Assembly (NCBI RefSeq): GCF_024139115.2
Contig: NC_085141.1
Coordinates: 175,224,994-175,288,993, forward strand
Length of the DNA stretch: 64,000 bases
Direction of reading: 5' to 3'
Source of the DNA: Armigeres subalbatus
Lineage: Eukaryota > Arthropoda > Insecta > Diptera > Culicidae
Position numbers and translations under genes: made by a program. The number at the start of each line of letters is the position of its first letter. The first letter of the stretch is position 1. Positions 12,055 through 23,825 of the stretch are shown here, one piece after another. Under the pieces are notes generated by a model, which saw only the letters and a program-made list of their open reading frames with translations, was not told where the DNA came from and did not search any database.

Positions 12055-14006
12055 ACGCGAAAAAATCATCCGGATTGTCAATTGTTGTGAATTTCAAGCT
12101 ACTAAACTTAAATGTAATAATTGAACCGAATAACTAATGTGAGGAGATGTAAAGGAAGATGGCCGGATGAGGAATAAAAAAGAAGAATGACCGTAGCATG
12201 GAGATCTTGGAGAGTCCCGAATATGTTGCGGATGAAGGATGATTTCATTTTCAAACGTCAATCAAACCGTAAAGCACGAAGTTGTGATGAAATGACTGGA
12301 GGACTTCAAAAGCTGTATGGGTCGTAGACTGCATTTCAAGATAAGTAACAAATTTGTTTATCTGAATTTCGTATGGGTTCATTGATTATTTCACTCGGGG
12401 TGACTCGGGAAGCACAACCCACTGTTTGTAGGAAAAAAGATTTGCATTTGCATTCGTGCTTCCCACATTAGTAGCCTCTCTTTCCTTCTACATTTTATGT
12501 GTTGAAATAGGGAAACTACAAACAAACGCGAAAATCAATGTAATGAATAATGGGTGATCACATTTGGTGGATAGTTTTCTGTCGAAGATTGCACATGACT
12601 TTAGTTAGAGGGAATTACGTAAATTTTGTCACTGAATCAGAACCAGCCCGCTCCATTTGGCGATTCTTACTGTCACACTTACTTACAAACTGTCAAGCAC
12701 CCCATAAACATTATAACACATGTTGATCAGCGCCTCTTCTTCCATCCGAATATGTTGATGTTCCTAGTAATATTATTGAATACATCAATTGAATTCTAAA
12801 TATCTATTATATTCCACCTTTTTTTTGAAATTTTTAAAACTTGCTATTTTTATCTTATTAACTCTACTCATGACATGAACATTCAATCTGCTCATTATTA
12901 TATACATATGAATTTCTTTGACTGCATTGTAAAATGAATGGTATAAAAATATGTCTATCATTTCCATTCCTAAAGTCCTGGTAATAATTGAGATAGTGCT
13001 TGAAAGATCGTGTTAAAGTGCGCGTCGGTTCGGTCGATGTTACGCGTTTCTCGGTATGGGAAGGTCATTGAGCTTGCGTTGTGGAAGATTTTCTCTTGTG
13101 CATGAAACAGCCCAATAAATAAAAGTTGAAAAAGCGTGTTTCATAAGTACGCGTCGTTTCGGTCATAGAGGCGCAATCCTCAGTATGCAGAAGCCAGGAC
13201 CAGGACCACAGGACCTGCATTGTGTTAGTTTTGTTTTTCGTCGCGGAACTATGAAGGTGAAAGAGTGTTTTTAATCAATTAGTGCGCGATAGAAAGTGTT
13301 TGTTTAAAAGTGGAACGGTTTCGAGACCACCGATTTTTGTTCTGTTTTGTGCGGAAAGTAATTTAAATCATAAAGTGTGCGTTTGAATGTGTTTTTTTTT
13401 AATACAGAACGGTCTCGAGATCGCGGAGTTTTTGTTCTACTTAATGCGGTCAGTAATTGATGATCAAAATCATTATCATATCAGGGGGGAAGGGGAATTT
13501 AATTTCTTTTTGCTCTTTTTTCGTTTCAGAGAGCGAGCAAAGGCGCTTAAACCTAGGCTATTAGCCAGGGCAAGGCTAATACCTTCGCCCCATCCGAGGA
13601 AAATCATCGGCAAGGATAATGGAGTGACATAAATTTCTTAGCAAAGTCACTCCCAACGTATTTCCACAAATTTTCTATCATTTGCTTATAATGATACTCC
13701 TAAACCACATACCCTGCCCACCATCCAATTCCTTGACATCTATGAGGGCGTCGGTGAGTCGCTGGCCTCTCGTTAAGTAGATGTCATATCATCATTTCCT
13801 TCCCTTTCCTAGTAACGGAGAAGATGGGCGTGGCCAGCAATGATAGCTTCCATGTTTTATCATTTTGGACCCCCAATTGGATTTCCATTGAATCCCAAAT
13901 GGAAATCCATAAGCAATTGGGGTAAGAAAGGTAAAAAGAATATACATGACAACTATCAGTATGCAATCTACGAAATACTCCGTTACAACGCAACGCAACG
14001 CAACGC
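12055..14006 (+). mobile_element. Non-coding retroposon with (CAACG)n tail and 27-bp TSD
   Basis: A 27-base direct repeat beginning AAATCTTCGAATTATTTG occurs at 12028-12054 and 14007-14033. In MITE copy 1 the sequence occurs once (near 3430), so the stretch between is an insertion. It ends in CAACG repeats (13985-14006), like LINE tails. No RT or gag frame is visible. A module at about 13690-13830 (TATGAGGGCGTCGGTGAG, then a TTAAGTAG motif) is shared with the ends of the retroposon at 25221-27185. It is probably a non-autonomous or heavily decayed LINE derivative. Confidence 0.7.
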
Positions 14007-14579
14007 AAATCTTCGAATTATTTGCTTTCTTGGTACAAACCACTACCAATTGAATGGGATTAGTTTTATTGTATTATAATGGTCACCTGTGATAAAAATT
14101 CACCTGAAAAAAGAACAATTGGTGCAAATAAGAATTGATTTTATGAATGCAAAAATCAACTTTTCGCGAACCCTAAAATTACAGTTCAAGCGTTAACCGT
14201 GTTAGTGTATGTATTATACAATTTTCAACATAGTATTAGTGTGCGCATCAAAGTATATTCTTGCACAATGTTATGATGTGGTAAAAACTGTGAAGTATGA
14301 ACAGTTCCAATTTTTCGAGTCGATTTTTCACTTACCCCTTTTATCCACTTCCTCCATTGTACCTTAAATAAAGTTGAATGTATGAAACGATTCAGTTACC
14401 ATGATTAGAAAATAAAACAAACTGTGAAAAATATTGTCATACCCACGGCATATGTATACCGTGGAAATTCCTATGCGTAAACAAATTGAAACTCATGGCT
14501 ACCAAGATGGTGTTAAAGAGACCCCTTATAGAGTTTATGGCTAGCGTAAAAAGCTGGATTCTGATCCTACACGTAAAAA

Positions 14580-15111
14580 CCCAGATTAATCCACCTAGCG
14601 GTAATAGTGCCTTTCTCGTTTCTTGTGAGTGAGTAATTTCTTCTCACTTTTGGTATGAAAAAAAGTATTTTGGCCATAACTTCTGAGCCCATAGTCCGAT
14701 CCGGCCATGTTTTAATAGGAAACAATGGGACATGATTCTGCGTCGAATGTTGCGAGTAAATCGGCCGAGAGTAATTGCCTAAATAGAGAAAAAGAATTTT
14801 TCTTGTAAAAACTGGCCATAACTCCGAAGCTCATAGTCCGACTGGGCCGGTTTCCGATACGAAACAAGTCAATACAAGATTCCGCGTCGAATGCAACTTG
14901 TTGCGAGCAAATCGGTTGAGGATAAATGCCTAAGAAATGAAATGGATAAGAATAAGTGCCTGAAAAACCAGTGAGATTATTTTGCGTACACACATACACA
15001 CATAGACATCACTTCAATTCGTCGAGCTGAGTCGATCGGTATATAACACTAAGGCTCTACGGGCTTCCTATAAAAAGTTCGTTTTTGGAGCGCTTTTAAG
15101 TAGGAGAAGGT
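14580..15111 (+). repeat. Dispersed non-coding repeat (GATTAATCCACCTAG...)
   Basis: It begins near CAGATTAATCCACCTAGCGG with GCCTTTCTCG just inside, and ends near GGAGAAGG, so the ends are weakly complementary. Two related sub-blocks containing GGCCATAACT and CGTCGAATG follow each other (14670-14760 and 14810-14915). Diverged copies sit inside both family-1 MITEs. No coding capacity. Confidence 0.6.
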
Positions 15112-15441
15112 CATTCCGTGCCGATAGTTCGAACGAGCCAGACGTGTGTGCTGTGTCTCATCGCGGGTGTTGTTCGGTAGTGCGAGTCTATTGTGTGGTG
15201 CCTACCTACGGATCCAAGGCGATCACTGTCGGCGAGCGAAGTAGCTGCTTCTGGCGACGCCAGTGAAGCAGGCTATTGTTTCTGCTGCTACCTACAGCAG
15301 CAGCGCAGATAAGTGGCAGATTTTGTTTTATTGTTCTCCCTTTTGGAGCGGGACTGATTGAAATCAATTATTGAATTAGTTTTTTTTCATTATTTTTTTT
15401 TCTGATTTGCTGATAGTTTTAAGTTAGTATAAGACAAAATT

Positions 15442-16800
15442 GTGGAAGCAGAGACTGTGGGAGGTGATGAGCCACCAAAGGAGGTTCGCACACGGTTTTA
15501 CCAGGCATCTTCGCCTGGCCCTTGGGTTGTTTACTTTCGGCAGAAAGCGAAAAGCCTAGATTTTCCCGGCATCAAACGAGACTTGACGCGTCGTTTTACG
15601 AAGCTTGAATTCAATCAAATCAACAGAAACAAGCTACGCATCACCGCACCTACATACCAGGTGGCGAATGAAATTGCTGGCGACAGGGCATACAATATTG
15701 AATATTTAGTTTATGTCCCTCGCGGGAGGTCGAAATTGAAGGTGTGATCAACGCAGCGAGCTTAACTTGCAAGGATGTACTTGCAGGAAAAGGTCGCTTA
15801 AAGAATGTTCTGCAATCTACCGTGGATATCCTGGACTGCAAGGAATTGCATTCAGCAACCACAGTAGATGGTTAAAAGGTATATGCTAAGTCAGGCTCGC
15901 TTCGGGTGACGTTCGCCGGTTCGATGCTCCCAAAATATGTAGATATCGAGAATATGTTGTTTCCGGTGCGTTTGTTTGTACCAAGGGTATTTAATTGTAC
16001 CAACTGCAAACAATTAGGTCACACTGCCGAGTTTTGTGACAACAAACCACTTTGTGGTAAATGTTTCCAAAGACATCGGGAGGATACCTGCCAGCAACAA
16101 GTCACAAAATGTGCTTATTGTGGTTTGGATCCTGCCCATGGTTTGCAAGATTGCCCGGTGTACAAAAGACGCACCCAAAAAGTGAAGCGCTCGTTGGTAC
16201 AGCGCTCCAAGCAGTCTTATGCGGAAATGGTTAAAGCGCAAGACACATCCGCCACTGCCACCGCAAAGACTGCTTCTTCAGCTACCGTTCAAGTAAGTGA
16301 CTATTATGATTCCATCTCCATTGATGAATCGGACTCTGACGCAGCCGACATGGATGATTCTTCGGAGGTACACGCGCCCGAAAAGAGGAAGCAACCGTCT
16401 TCCCCGGGATCGCGCCGAAAGAAAACAAAAGTCATCCATAAAGGCTTGGCAAAATCTGAAGGTAATGGGGGATTATTTAAAATCCCGAAGCAACCAGTCT
16501 TCACTGCAGATCCCTGCTGCTCTAAGACATTCCCGCCATTGCCTAAAACCGATGTTCCTAAGAAACATCCGGCTAGGATTATCAATGAAAAGGAAAATGC
16601 TACTCGCACTTCCGAAAAGAGAATCTCGTCCAAGCGAGGATTGATACCCTTTAAGGACCTCGTGGACCGCTTTTTGAATCTTTTCAATATTCCGGATTCA
16701 TTGAGGCCAATCATTGACCTCTTTATTCCAACAGTAGAAAGTTATCTGAAGCAATTGACTGTTTCATGGCCCTTCTTGCAGAAATTGTATCTTTCGATGG
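15442..16800 (+). pseudogene. I-group LINE ORF1 (gag-like, zinc knuckles), frameshifted
   Basis: ORF1 proteins of this group bind the element RNA and form ribonucleoprotein particles. The N-terminal 100 residues (15442-15747) have a basic fold region with WVVYFRQKAK and FTKLEFNQINRNKL. A frameshift near 15730 and a stop near 15875 break the frame, which resumes by 15906. Three cysteine-rich knuckles follow: CTNCKQLGHTAEFC, CGKCFQRHREDTC and CAYCGLDPAHGLQDC (about 15992-16160). The rest is charged and low in complexity. Unusually, the frame runs on into the endonuclease near 16801 without a stop codon. That could be an indel artefact of decay or a real ORF1-ORF2 fusion. Confidence 0.8.
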
Positions 16801-19800
16801 ATAATACGGCCATACAAGATACAATCACTGTGCTGCAGTGGAACTGTCATAGTCTAAAGAATAAATTGGACGTGTTCAAGTTTTTGATTCGCAATTCCAA
16901 TTGTGATGTATTTGCTCTCTGTGAAACATGGCTTTCTTCTGAAGATGAAATCAACTTCCACGATTTTAACATTATTCGCCAAGATCGGGATGATCATTAT
17001 GGTGGCGTTCTTTTGGGGATCAAAAATGCTACTCCTTCTACAGAATTCCCATTCCGACTGTTCCCGGCTTAGAAATCGTCGCATGCCAAGTAAATGTGAA
17101 GAATAAAGACCTTTGCATAGCTTCAGTGTACATTCCTCCAAATGCCTCTATTAATCGTCGACATTTTTGGAGCGCACTCTCCCTTCTATCATCTCCAGTA
17201 TTGATATTGGGTGATATGAACGCACATGGTATTGGATGGGGCGAAACGTATGACGATTATAGAGCGCCTATTTTCTATGATTTGTGTGACGATTTCAATT
17301 TGAATATTTTGAACACTGGTGAAGTAACTCGAATAGGACCAAATGGTCAACAAAGCCGTATTGATCTGTCTTTATGTTCTAATTCACTATCATTAGATTG
17401 CACGTGGAAGGTTATCCAAGATCCCCACGGTAGTGACCATATGCCGATAGCCACCACCATTAAAAGTGGCTATCAAGAATCTGAGCCAGTTAATGTTCCT
17501 TTCGACCTCATGAAGAACATTGATTGCAAAAGTTTGCATCGGCGGTAAAAATTGGTATTGAATCAACTGATATTCTTCCACCACTGGATCGAATATCGAT
17601 TTCTTACCGAATTGATTTATATAAGCGCACTGGAAGCTCAGAAACGACGCATTACAAGTACATCTGTCACGAGAAGACCAGCCACTCCTGGATGTGATCA
17701 TAAATGTACTAAGTTGTATTCTGAAAAATATGACGCCTTCAAGGCTTTTCGTAAACATGGAAGGTCTGAGCTTTTTGAAGCGTATTTGAGGCTTGAAAGA
17801 AAGCTCAAAAATCTTCTCAAGGCTAAGAAACGTAGCTACTGGCGACGTTTTGTCGAGGGACTATCACGAGAAACCTCAATGACAACACTTTGGAAAACGG
17901 CCCGCAACATGCGGAACCGCATTTCCACCAACGAGAGTGAAGAATACTCCAATCGATGGATATTCAACTTCGCAAAAAAGGTCTGTCCAGATTCCGTACC
18001 AGCAGAACCGCTATTTCGAGAATCAGTCACTGATCCCGGTTCTTTGGATGGGCCATTCTCAATGCTGGAACTTTCTATGTCTCTTCTTTCATCGAATAAC
18101 TCTGCTCCGGGATGCGATAACATCAAATTCAATCTTCTTAAAAATCTCCCAGATATCGCAAAGAGACGGTTACTTGACCTGTACAACTGTTTCATGGTGT
18201 ACAACATCGTACCACCAGAATGGCGACAGGTCAAAGTAATAGCTATTCAAAAGCCTGGGAAACCAGCGTCTGATTACAATTCCTACCGACCGATTGCCAT
18301 GCTTTCATGCATGAGAAAATTATTGGAAAAATGATCCTTTCAAGAATCGACCATTGGGTTGAACAAAATGCATTACTCTCAAATACTCAGTTTGGATTTC
18401 GTAAAGGTAAAGGAACAAATGATTGTCTAGCGTTGCTCTCTTCAGATATACAGCTGGCCTTTGCGCACAAGGAGCAATTGGCTTCAGTATTCTTGGATAT
18501 TAAGGGCGCTTTTGATTCAGTTTCCATAAAAGTGCTGTCAGACAGTCTGCACAGTAATGGATTGCCCGTTATTTTGAATAATTTCTTGTACAATTTGTTG
18601 TCAGAAAAACAAATGAATTTTACACTCGGCACTCTGACAACTTCCAGAAATAGTTACATGGGCCTTCCCCAAGGTTCATGTTTAAGTCCCTTGCTTTATA
18701 ATTTCTATGTTAAAGATATTGACAATTGTTTGGAAGGACAATGCACGCTCAGACAACTTGCAGATGATGCCGTGGTCTCTAAGAGGTCCAAGTGCAGCTG
18801 TCTTGCAAGGACCATTGCAAAGTACCCTAGATAATCTGACTGTTTGGGCCAGACATTTGGGGATCGAGTTTTCACCGCAAAAAACTCAGTTGGTTGTGTT
18901 TACTAAGAAGCGGTACCCTGCTCAACTAAAACTAAAGCTGTTGAATGATGACATCAACCAATCTTTGTCTTCTAAATACCTTGGGGTCGTGTTTGATTCT
19001 AAATGCACATGGAGACTTCATATTGAGTATTTGATAGAGAAATGCCGGAAAAGGATCCATTTTCTACGTTCTATCTCCGGAACATGGTGGGGTGCTCACC
19101 CGGAAGACCTCATCAAACTCTATAGAACGACTATTCTCTCTGTTTTAGAGTACGGCTCCTTCTGCTTCCTCTCAGCAGCTGATTGCCACCTTATTAAATT
19201 GGAACGAATTCAATATCGTTGTTTGCGTATTGCCCTTGGCTGTATGCATTCAACGCATAACATGAGCCTGAAGGTGCTTGCTGGAGTCACTCCTTTAAAG
19301 CACCGTTACTGGGAGCTCTCATTAAAAATACTAATCAAATGTGGAACAAGTAACACACTTGTCTTACACAACTTCGATAATATGCTTGAACTGGTTCACC
19401 GGTCAAGATTCCTGAGAGTTTATCTCAACTACATATCGTCAGATCTTTGTCTTCCATGTTATACTCCCCCTCGAGTTGACTTCACCAATGACAGTTTCTC
19501 AATTGAATACGATCTGTCCATGAAACATGCTATTCAAGGAATACCAGATCATCTTCGAAATCTTTCAATTCCCTCCATTTTTTCTGAAAAATATGAACAT
19601 GTCAATTGCAACAACAGATACTTCACTGATGGTTCTCGCATTAACGGATCCACTGGCTTCGGTGTTTTCAATGTGACTTCAACCACCTTCCGAAAACTTC
19701 AAGAACCGTGTTCGGTTTATGTTGCTGAGCTGGCAGCAATTAACTTCGCTTTGGGGATAATTTCCAATCAGCCCGTAGACCATTATTTCATCTTCTCGGA

Positions 19801-20290
19801 TAGTCTTAGTTCTATCGAGGCACTCTGGTCGATGAAACCTGTTAAGCACGCATCTTACTTTCTTACAAACATAAGAGAGCAGATGCGTGTTTTGGTCGAA
19901 AGATCATTCAAGATTACCTTTGTTTGGGTCCCTTCTCACTGCTCAATCTACGGCAATGAGAAGGCAGACTCGCTGGCAAAGGTGGGCGCACAGGAAGGTG
20001 AGGTTTATGATAGACAATTCTCGAGCAACGAGTTTTTCCCATTAGTCCGTCAGAGTACTCTTCAAAGTTGGCAAAGAAATTGGACACACAACGAACTTGG
20101 ATGGATGTAGGTGCGGAGCCGGTTATGATGACATCGATCACGTAGTTTGGTTCTGCTCGGAAAACGACGTCTCCAGAGAGCAATTATTGGATACCCTAGT
20201 GGCCCGAGGTAAACAACCCTTCCAGGAGATAAGAGGTGTTTTGGGGGATCGTGATGTGGTCTATATGCAAGCCATTTATAGTTTTCTTTG
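16801..20290 (+). pseudogene. I-group LINE ORF2: endonuclease, RT, RNase H
   Basis: The endonuclease begins MDNTAIQ at 16798 and shows VLQWNCHSLKNK, FALCETWLS, GDMNAHGIGW and GSDHMPIATT; a frameshift near 17065-17095 and a stop near 17548 break it. RT motifs run from about 18090: APGCDNIKFN, SYRPIAML, FGFRKGKGTNDC, VFLDIKGAFDSV, GLPQGSCLSPLL and the catalytic LADDAV. The RNase H domain (about 19610-19990) keeps YFTDGS, YVAELAAIN, IFSDSLSS and a C-terminal HCSIYGNEKADSLA, the expected D-E-D-D/H pattern. At about 20097 the frame jumps from NWTHNELG straight to CGAGYDDIDHVVWFC, so some 60 residues between RNase H and the terminal cysteine-histidine motif appear to be missing. It is not functional as it stands. 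Confidence 0.85.
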
Positions 20291-20695
20291 TTCCTCTGAC
20301 ATAAAAGTCTTTTTTTTCTTTTTCTTCAAAGTTTTTTTTTATTTGTCTCTGTCTTTCTGTCCCGTAGAGCGCCGTAGCTCTGGCCATCCGGAAGATGCTC
20401 CCATTCGAACCATTCTTCGAGCACGACGACACACCACATCGTCCCCGACGCCAAATGACCGGATGAGCTGCTGAAATTCCTTGATTATGATGATTCCCTG
20501 ATTCCCGAATCCTAATCCCCGTCCATCCTTAAACATTGTAAACCTAACCTCGAGTCACCACGAGTACGTTGGCTTATTTCCCTCTCTTACTAATTTAATA
20601 ATAAGATTATGTCGATTGTACATATCTCAAAGAAACGTGGCTCCGTAAAGTGTTATACACGCATGAGCCTACCAAATAAACGAAATTGGAAAAAA

Positions 20696-21850
20696 AAATC
20701 CAATTGTTTACTTATGGGATTGGCCAAATTGGGACCACTAGTGCGACAACTGTTGCAAAGGAGGACAAAAATTTAGCAAAATCATTTTTTACAATTATAT
20801 TATGTTTGATTTGGAGGAGATTAAAGGTATTACAGTGTCATATGAACATGGTTCACTGATCAGAAAACGATTTGTGGTGATGTGCCACTTGGTGTATAAT
20901 GCATTAGAGCGACAACTGGTGCTATAGCCACGACTGGTAAGATATATTATATTTGAACGTGATGAAATTGAGTAATATGAATTGAAAACTTTGATAGCGT
21001 TATCATACTACGAGATATTTCAAGTGATATATAGTATCTCTATATGAAACTTTATGATTTGGTTGCGTTGACTTACATATGATGAAATTTGGTCATATAT
21101 CAGTATCAGAAACTGATTTGCAACAATTGTGTTCATCGGCTACTTTATTTGAAGTCCAAAATTGACATCTATTTACTCTATATGAAATGGAATATCTCGT
21201 AGTCCCAATACATCCTGATACTCATGTACCGAAAATGTTGTTTCCATTGTGACTCAGTTACAAATACTCTTCTACATACAAGTTCATTATTTAGCCTACA
21301 GCTGCGGTTCCTTTTTTTTTTGGTTGAATCCAAAAGACCAGATGCAGTCTAAATCATCTGTTCCGTAAAGCAAAGGAGATTGATGACAAGGGTCCGATTC
21401 TGATAATTCGTTAGGAAGCAAAGTTGGGGTTTCATTGACTTCGTTCGACTGACAGTTAATGACGGAGAAAAAAGGTAGGCTTTTGGGTTTTCGATAGAAA
21501 CATATTAAATTTCTACCATACCATTTAGCGTAATGAGACATCATTGATCACTTCAGTCGAAAGGTTTTTCTATCACTTTTATATGAACAAACGACGCCAA
21601 TTGATTGAAGAAAAATGAATTAAACAATTGTAATAACTATTCCTAATAGAGGTAGTCAGACCTGTGGTAGTGGGGCGGGGCGTCGCGGTTAGTCGACGAC
21701 TAACAAGCTGTCCCGGGATGATGTTCTTATTCAAGCCCCTATATTTTTTAGACATTCTTTTCTAGTTTTTTCCCCTGAAGAGAAGAAAAGAAAAGTTAAG
21801 TTAAGATACTAGGTATATAAGAATATCCCAAGTGTCTTTCAAAAACAACA
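20696..21850. other. Unassigned AT-rich DNA
   Basis: No gene and no clear terminal repeats. Short related phrases such as GCGACAACTG recur at about 20740 and 20908, suggesting a decayed local duplication. Confidence 0.35.
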
Positions 21851-21962
21851 TAGGGGCCGTCCAGAAACCACGTGGTCATATATGGGGGGAGGGGGGGTTT
21901 GGAAAATGACCACGATAAGCCACATGGGGGGAGGGGGTGTTGTTCTCGAACCACGTGTTTTT
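21851..21962 (+). mobile_element. Short CACGTGG-type MITE, 3' end lost
   Basis: It starts TAGGGGCCGTCCAGAAACCA, then CGTGGTCATA and a G-run, with an internal complement ATGACCACG and a second G-run, and ends at a truncated ACCACGTG followed by T's. A related unit in the same orientation lies at 23697-23825 and has lost the opposite end. The class is unknown to me. Confidence 0.6.
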
Positions 21963-23696
21963 TTTTTACACAAAAAACTTTTGGTGAATAACAATAGCGG
22001 TTTAAAAAATACAAAGCATTAAAATTTAATGATTTAAACGCAAAGCACATCTTAGAGATGATGCCCACGTAGCGTCTTTTCAACTCATCGGGAAAACCGG
22101 TAACGCAGCGTCGGTCGCAACGCCGATGCATATCTGCGTTATTTGACCATCTTAGCCTTTAATCCTATTTCCATAAAAAAATAAACGAAAAAACAGGTTG
22201 CGATTCAGTCTTAATTTCCACAAACAAAAAAAAAATGGAAAGTAAAAATGGAAAAATATTTTTAAAAAATTTCGCCGCGCCACGCCACCGCCGCAGAAGG
22301 TTTTTGGCATCACGCCGCCGACACTTTTGCATCAGCAGGCTGCAACTACAATTTTGAAAATTATTAATGTTTTTACAAAATGTACAAAGATGGTTCATGT
22401 TTTTACGAAATGTAGGCAATGAACTGTGTATAACAAGTTTTCAACAGTGCCTGACGATATTCAATTGTTCAATAGTTTAGCGCCTTTATTTAATTATTTC
22501 TAATGATTGTGCAAAATCTTAAACAGTTTGTCGATCGATTGATAAAAAAAATCATCAAAATCGGTTGGAAGGTAGCGGAGTTATTAGTTCATACGTCCTG
22601 ACCACCTGAAATTTTAGAGATTCTGTAAAAAAAGTCAGCTGGAATTATTATTGCTAATACTGATTTATTTATGGAATGTTTGTATTTTTTTTCCGTGAAA
22701 CATTTCGATTTCTTTATGAAAAATTCTTCTTTCATAATTGCAATTTTTGGTTTTAAAAGTGTTAATTTATTTTTGTTTTGTGGAAAATTCTTAATTGCTT
22801 ATGAAAATTTTGCATTATTTGTAGATTTTTTTTTATTGCTCATACCATGATTTCTTTATTGGAAATTACCTAATTGTTATGGAAAATTTTTATAAATTTT
22901 TAAGCAGGGCTTCTACTTCAGACGATGTCGTATCTTAGAACATCGACTCATGGAAGGTCTATTGTACATTGTGAAAGTAATAAATGAAATCGCATCGGCT
23001 CAATGGACCTGCTTGGATGCTTAGCGATGTACGGATACATCGTTCAGAACTTGGTTGATCGGGTCGTTTCAAAACTCCGTAATATCATGTCTCATGATTA
23101 CATAGATATTTGTGGATATATTCTCAGCATAGGACATTTTGTTTCTTGGCATGATTTTTGATACTTTCGAAGATATGTACTTCAGAGCATGTACGACTTT
23201 TCAGTTCTTTCTATACTAGTTTTGGCAAGATCGAGTGGAAAACCCTAAATATGTACGTTTAATCCATGTAAAAAAAATCGTCATGAAAGGGTTAAATACC
23301 AAAATATAACAATAAATTCTAGAATACCAGAAGGAACCCAAAGATATTAAAGACTGTAGTTTTAAAATGAAAACTAGCATTTTATGCTAAAAAAATAAAA
23401 AATATAGGGATAATTTGGAAAGTTTCTATGCCATTACAAAATTTTCTAGAATTTTTTTTAACACATTCGCGAGTCCACATTGTTTTGTATCCTGATGCAT
23501 CGAAGGTGTGCGAGTTCTAGATATCCTAATACCTGATACAGATTACAACATGATAACATCATCAAAATGTTAGAACTCATTAAAATTTATAATTTCCATG
23601 CTGGGTTTAGTTTGATTTTGAATCAGTTGAAATTCCTGTTTTTGTCCATCTTCAAAATTGATCGGGTTAACCATATGTTTTAGTTATAAAAGGTTT
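21963..23696. other. Unassigned stretch with one dispersed repeat
   Basis: This contains a GC-rich GCCGC-type patch (22260-22335) in otherwise AT-rich DNA, and the dispersed repeat at 22641-22895. No coding region is recognised. Confidence 0.35.
22641..22895 (+). repeat. Dispersed AT-rich repeat, copy 1
   Basis: It matches the reverse complement of about 32420-32710, sharing TTAATTTATTTTTGTTTTGT, then GGAAAATTCT and TTTTGCATTATTTG in the same order. Both copies are non-coding. Confidence 0.6.
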
Positions 23697-23825
23697 TTTG
23701 TTTTTGAAAAAACCACGTGGTCATAGGTGGGGAGGGGGGGTGTCTGCCAAATGACCACGTTAAGCCACATGGGGGAAGGGGGGGTTGAAAATCTTCAAAA
23801 ATATGACCACGTGGTTTCTGGAGAT
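23697..23825 (+). mobile_element. Short CACGTGG-type MITE, 5' end lost
   Basis: It carries AACCACGTGGTCATAGG, a G-run, AAATGACCACGTTAAGCCAC, a second G-run and the terminal ATGACCACGTGGTTTCTGG. It is the complement of the opening of the unit at 21851, so each unit is a small palindrome. The two lie as direct repeats about 1.85 kb apart. Confidence 0.6.

Larger units (their letters stand above)
7859..14364. mobile_element. TA-flanked MITE family 1, copy 2, with nested insertions
   Basis: It has the same termini as copy 1 but is inverted: AGGTACACTGGGGGAAGTGG at 7859 and the complement of AGGTACAATGGAGGAAGTGG ending at 14364, with flanking TA. Aligned by eye with 3083-4383, the MITE sequence is found at 7859-8123, 11368-12054 and 14034-14364. 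The gaps are filled by a second MITE (8126-11365) and a retroposon (12055-14006). Both insertions carry duplicated target bases that lie inside MITE sequence, so they are later events. Confidence 0.82.
15112..20695 (+). mobile_element. Near full-length I-group LINE (RNase H-bearing), inactivated
   Basis: It has a 5' leader (about 15112-15441), a gag-like ORF1, an ORF2 with endonuclease, RT and RNase H, a C-terminal cysteine-histidine motif, and a 3' region (20290-20695) ending in AATAAACGAAATTGG plus an A-run. RNase H together with CCHC knuckles points to the I superfamily (I/MosquI-like); this is inferred from domain order. No convincing TSD was found. Several frameshifts and one in-frame deletion inactivate it. 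Confidence 0.82.

Noticed and set aside
15112..20695. LTR retrotransposon or endogenous virus, because of Gag-like knuckles, RT and RNase H
   Set aside because: There are no LTRs, protease or integrase. The APE-type endonuclease upstream of RT identifies a non-LTR element.
21855..23821. A single 2-kb transposon bounded by CCAGAAACCACGTGGTCAT inverted ends
   Set aside because: Each end is part of its own short palindromic unit in direct orientation. Two broken small MITEs explain the pattern better, though one element is not excluded.
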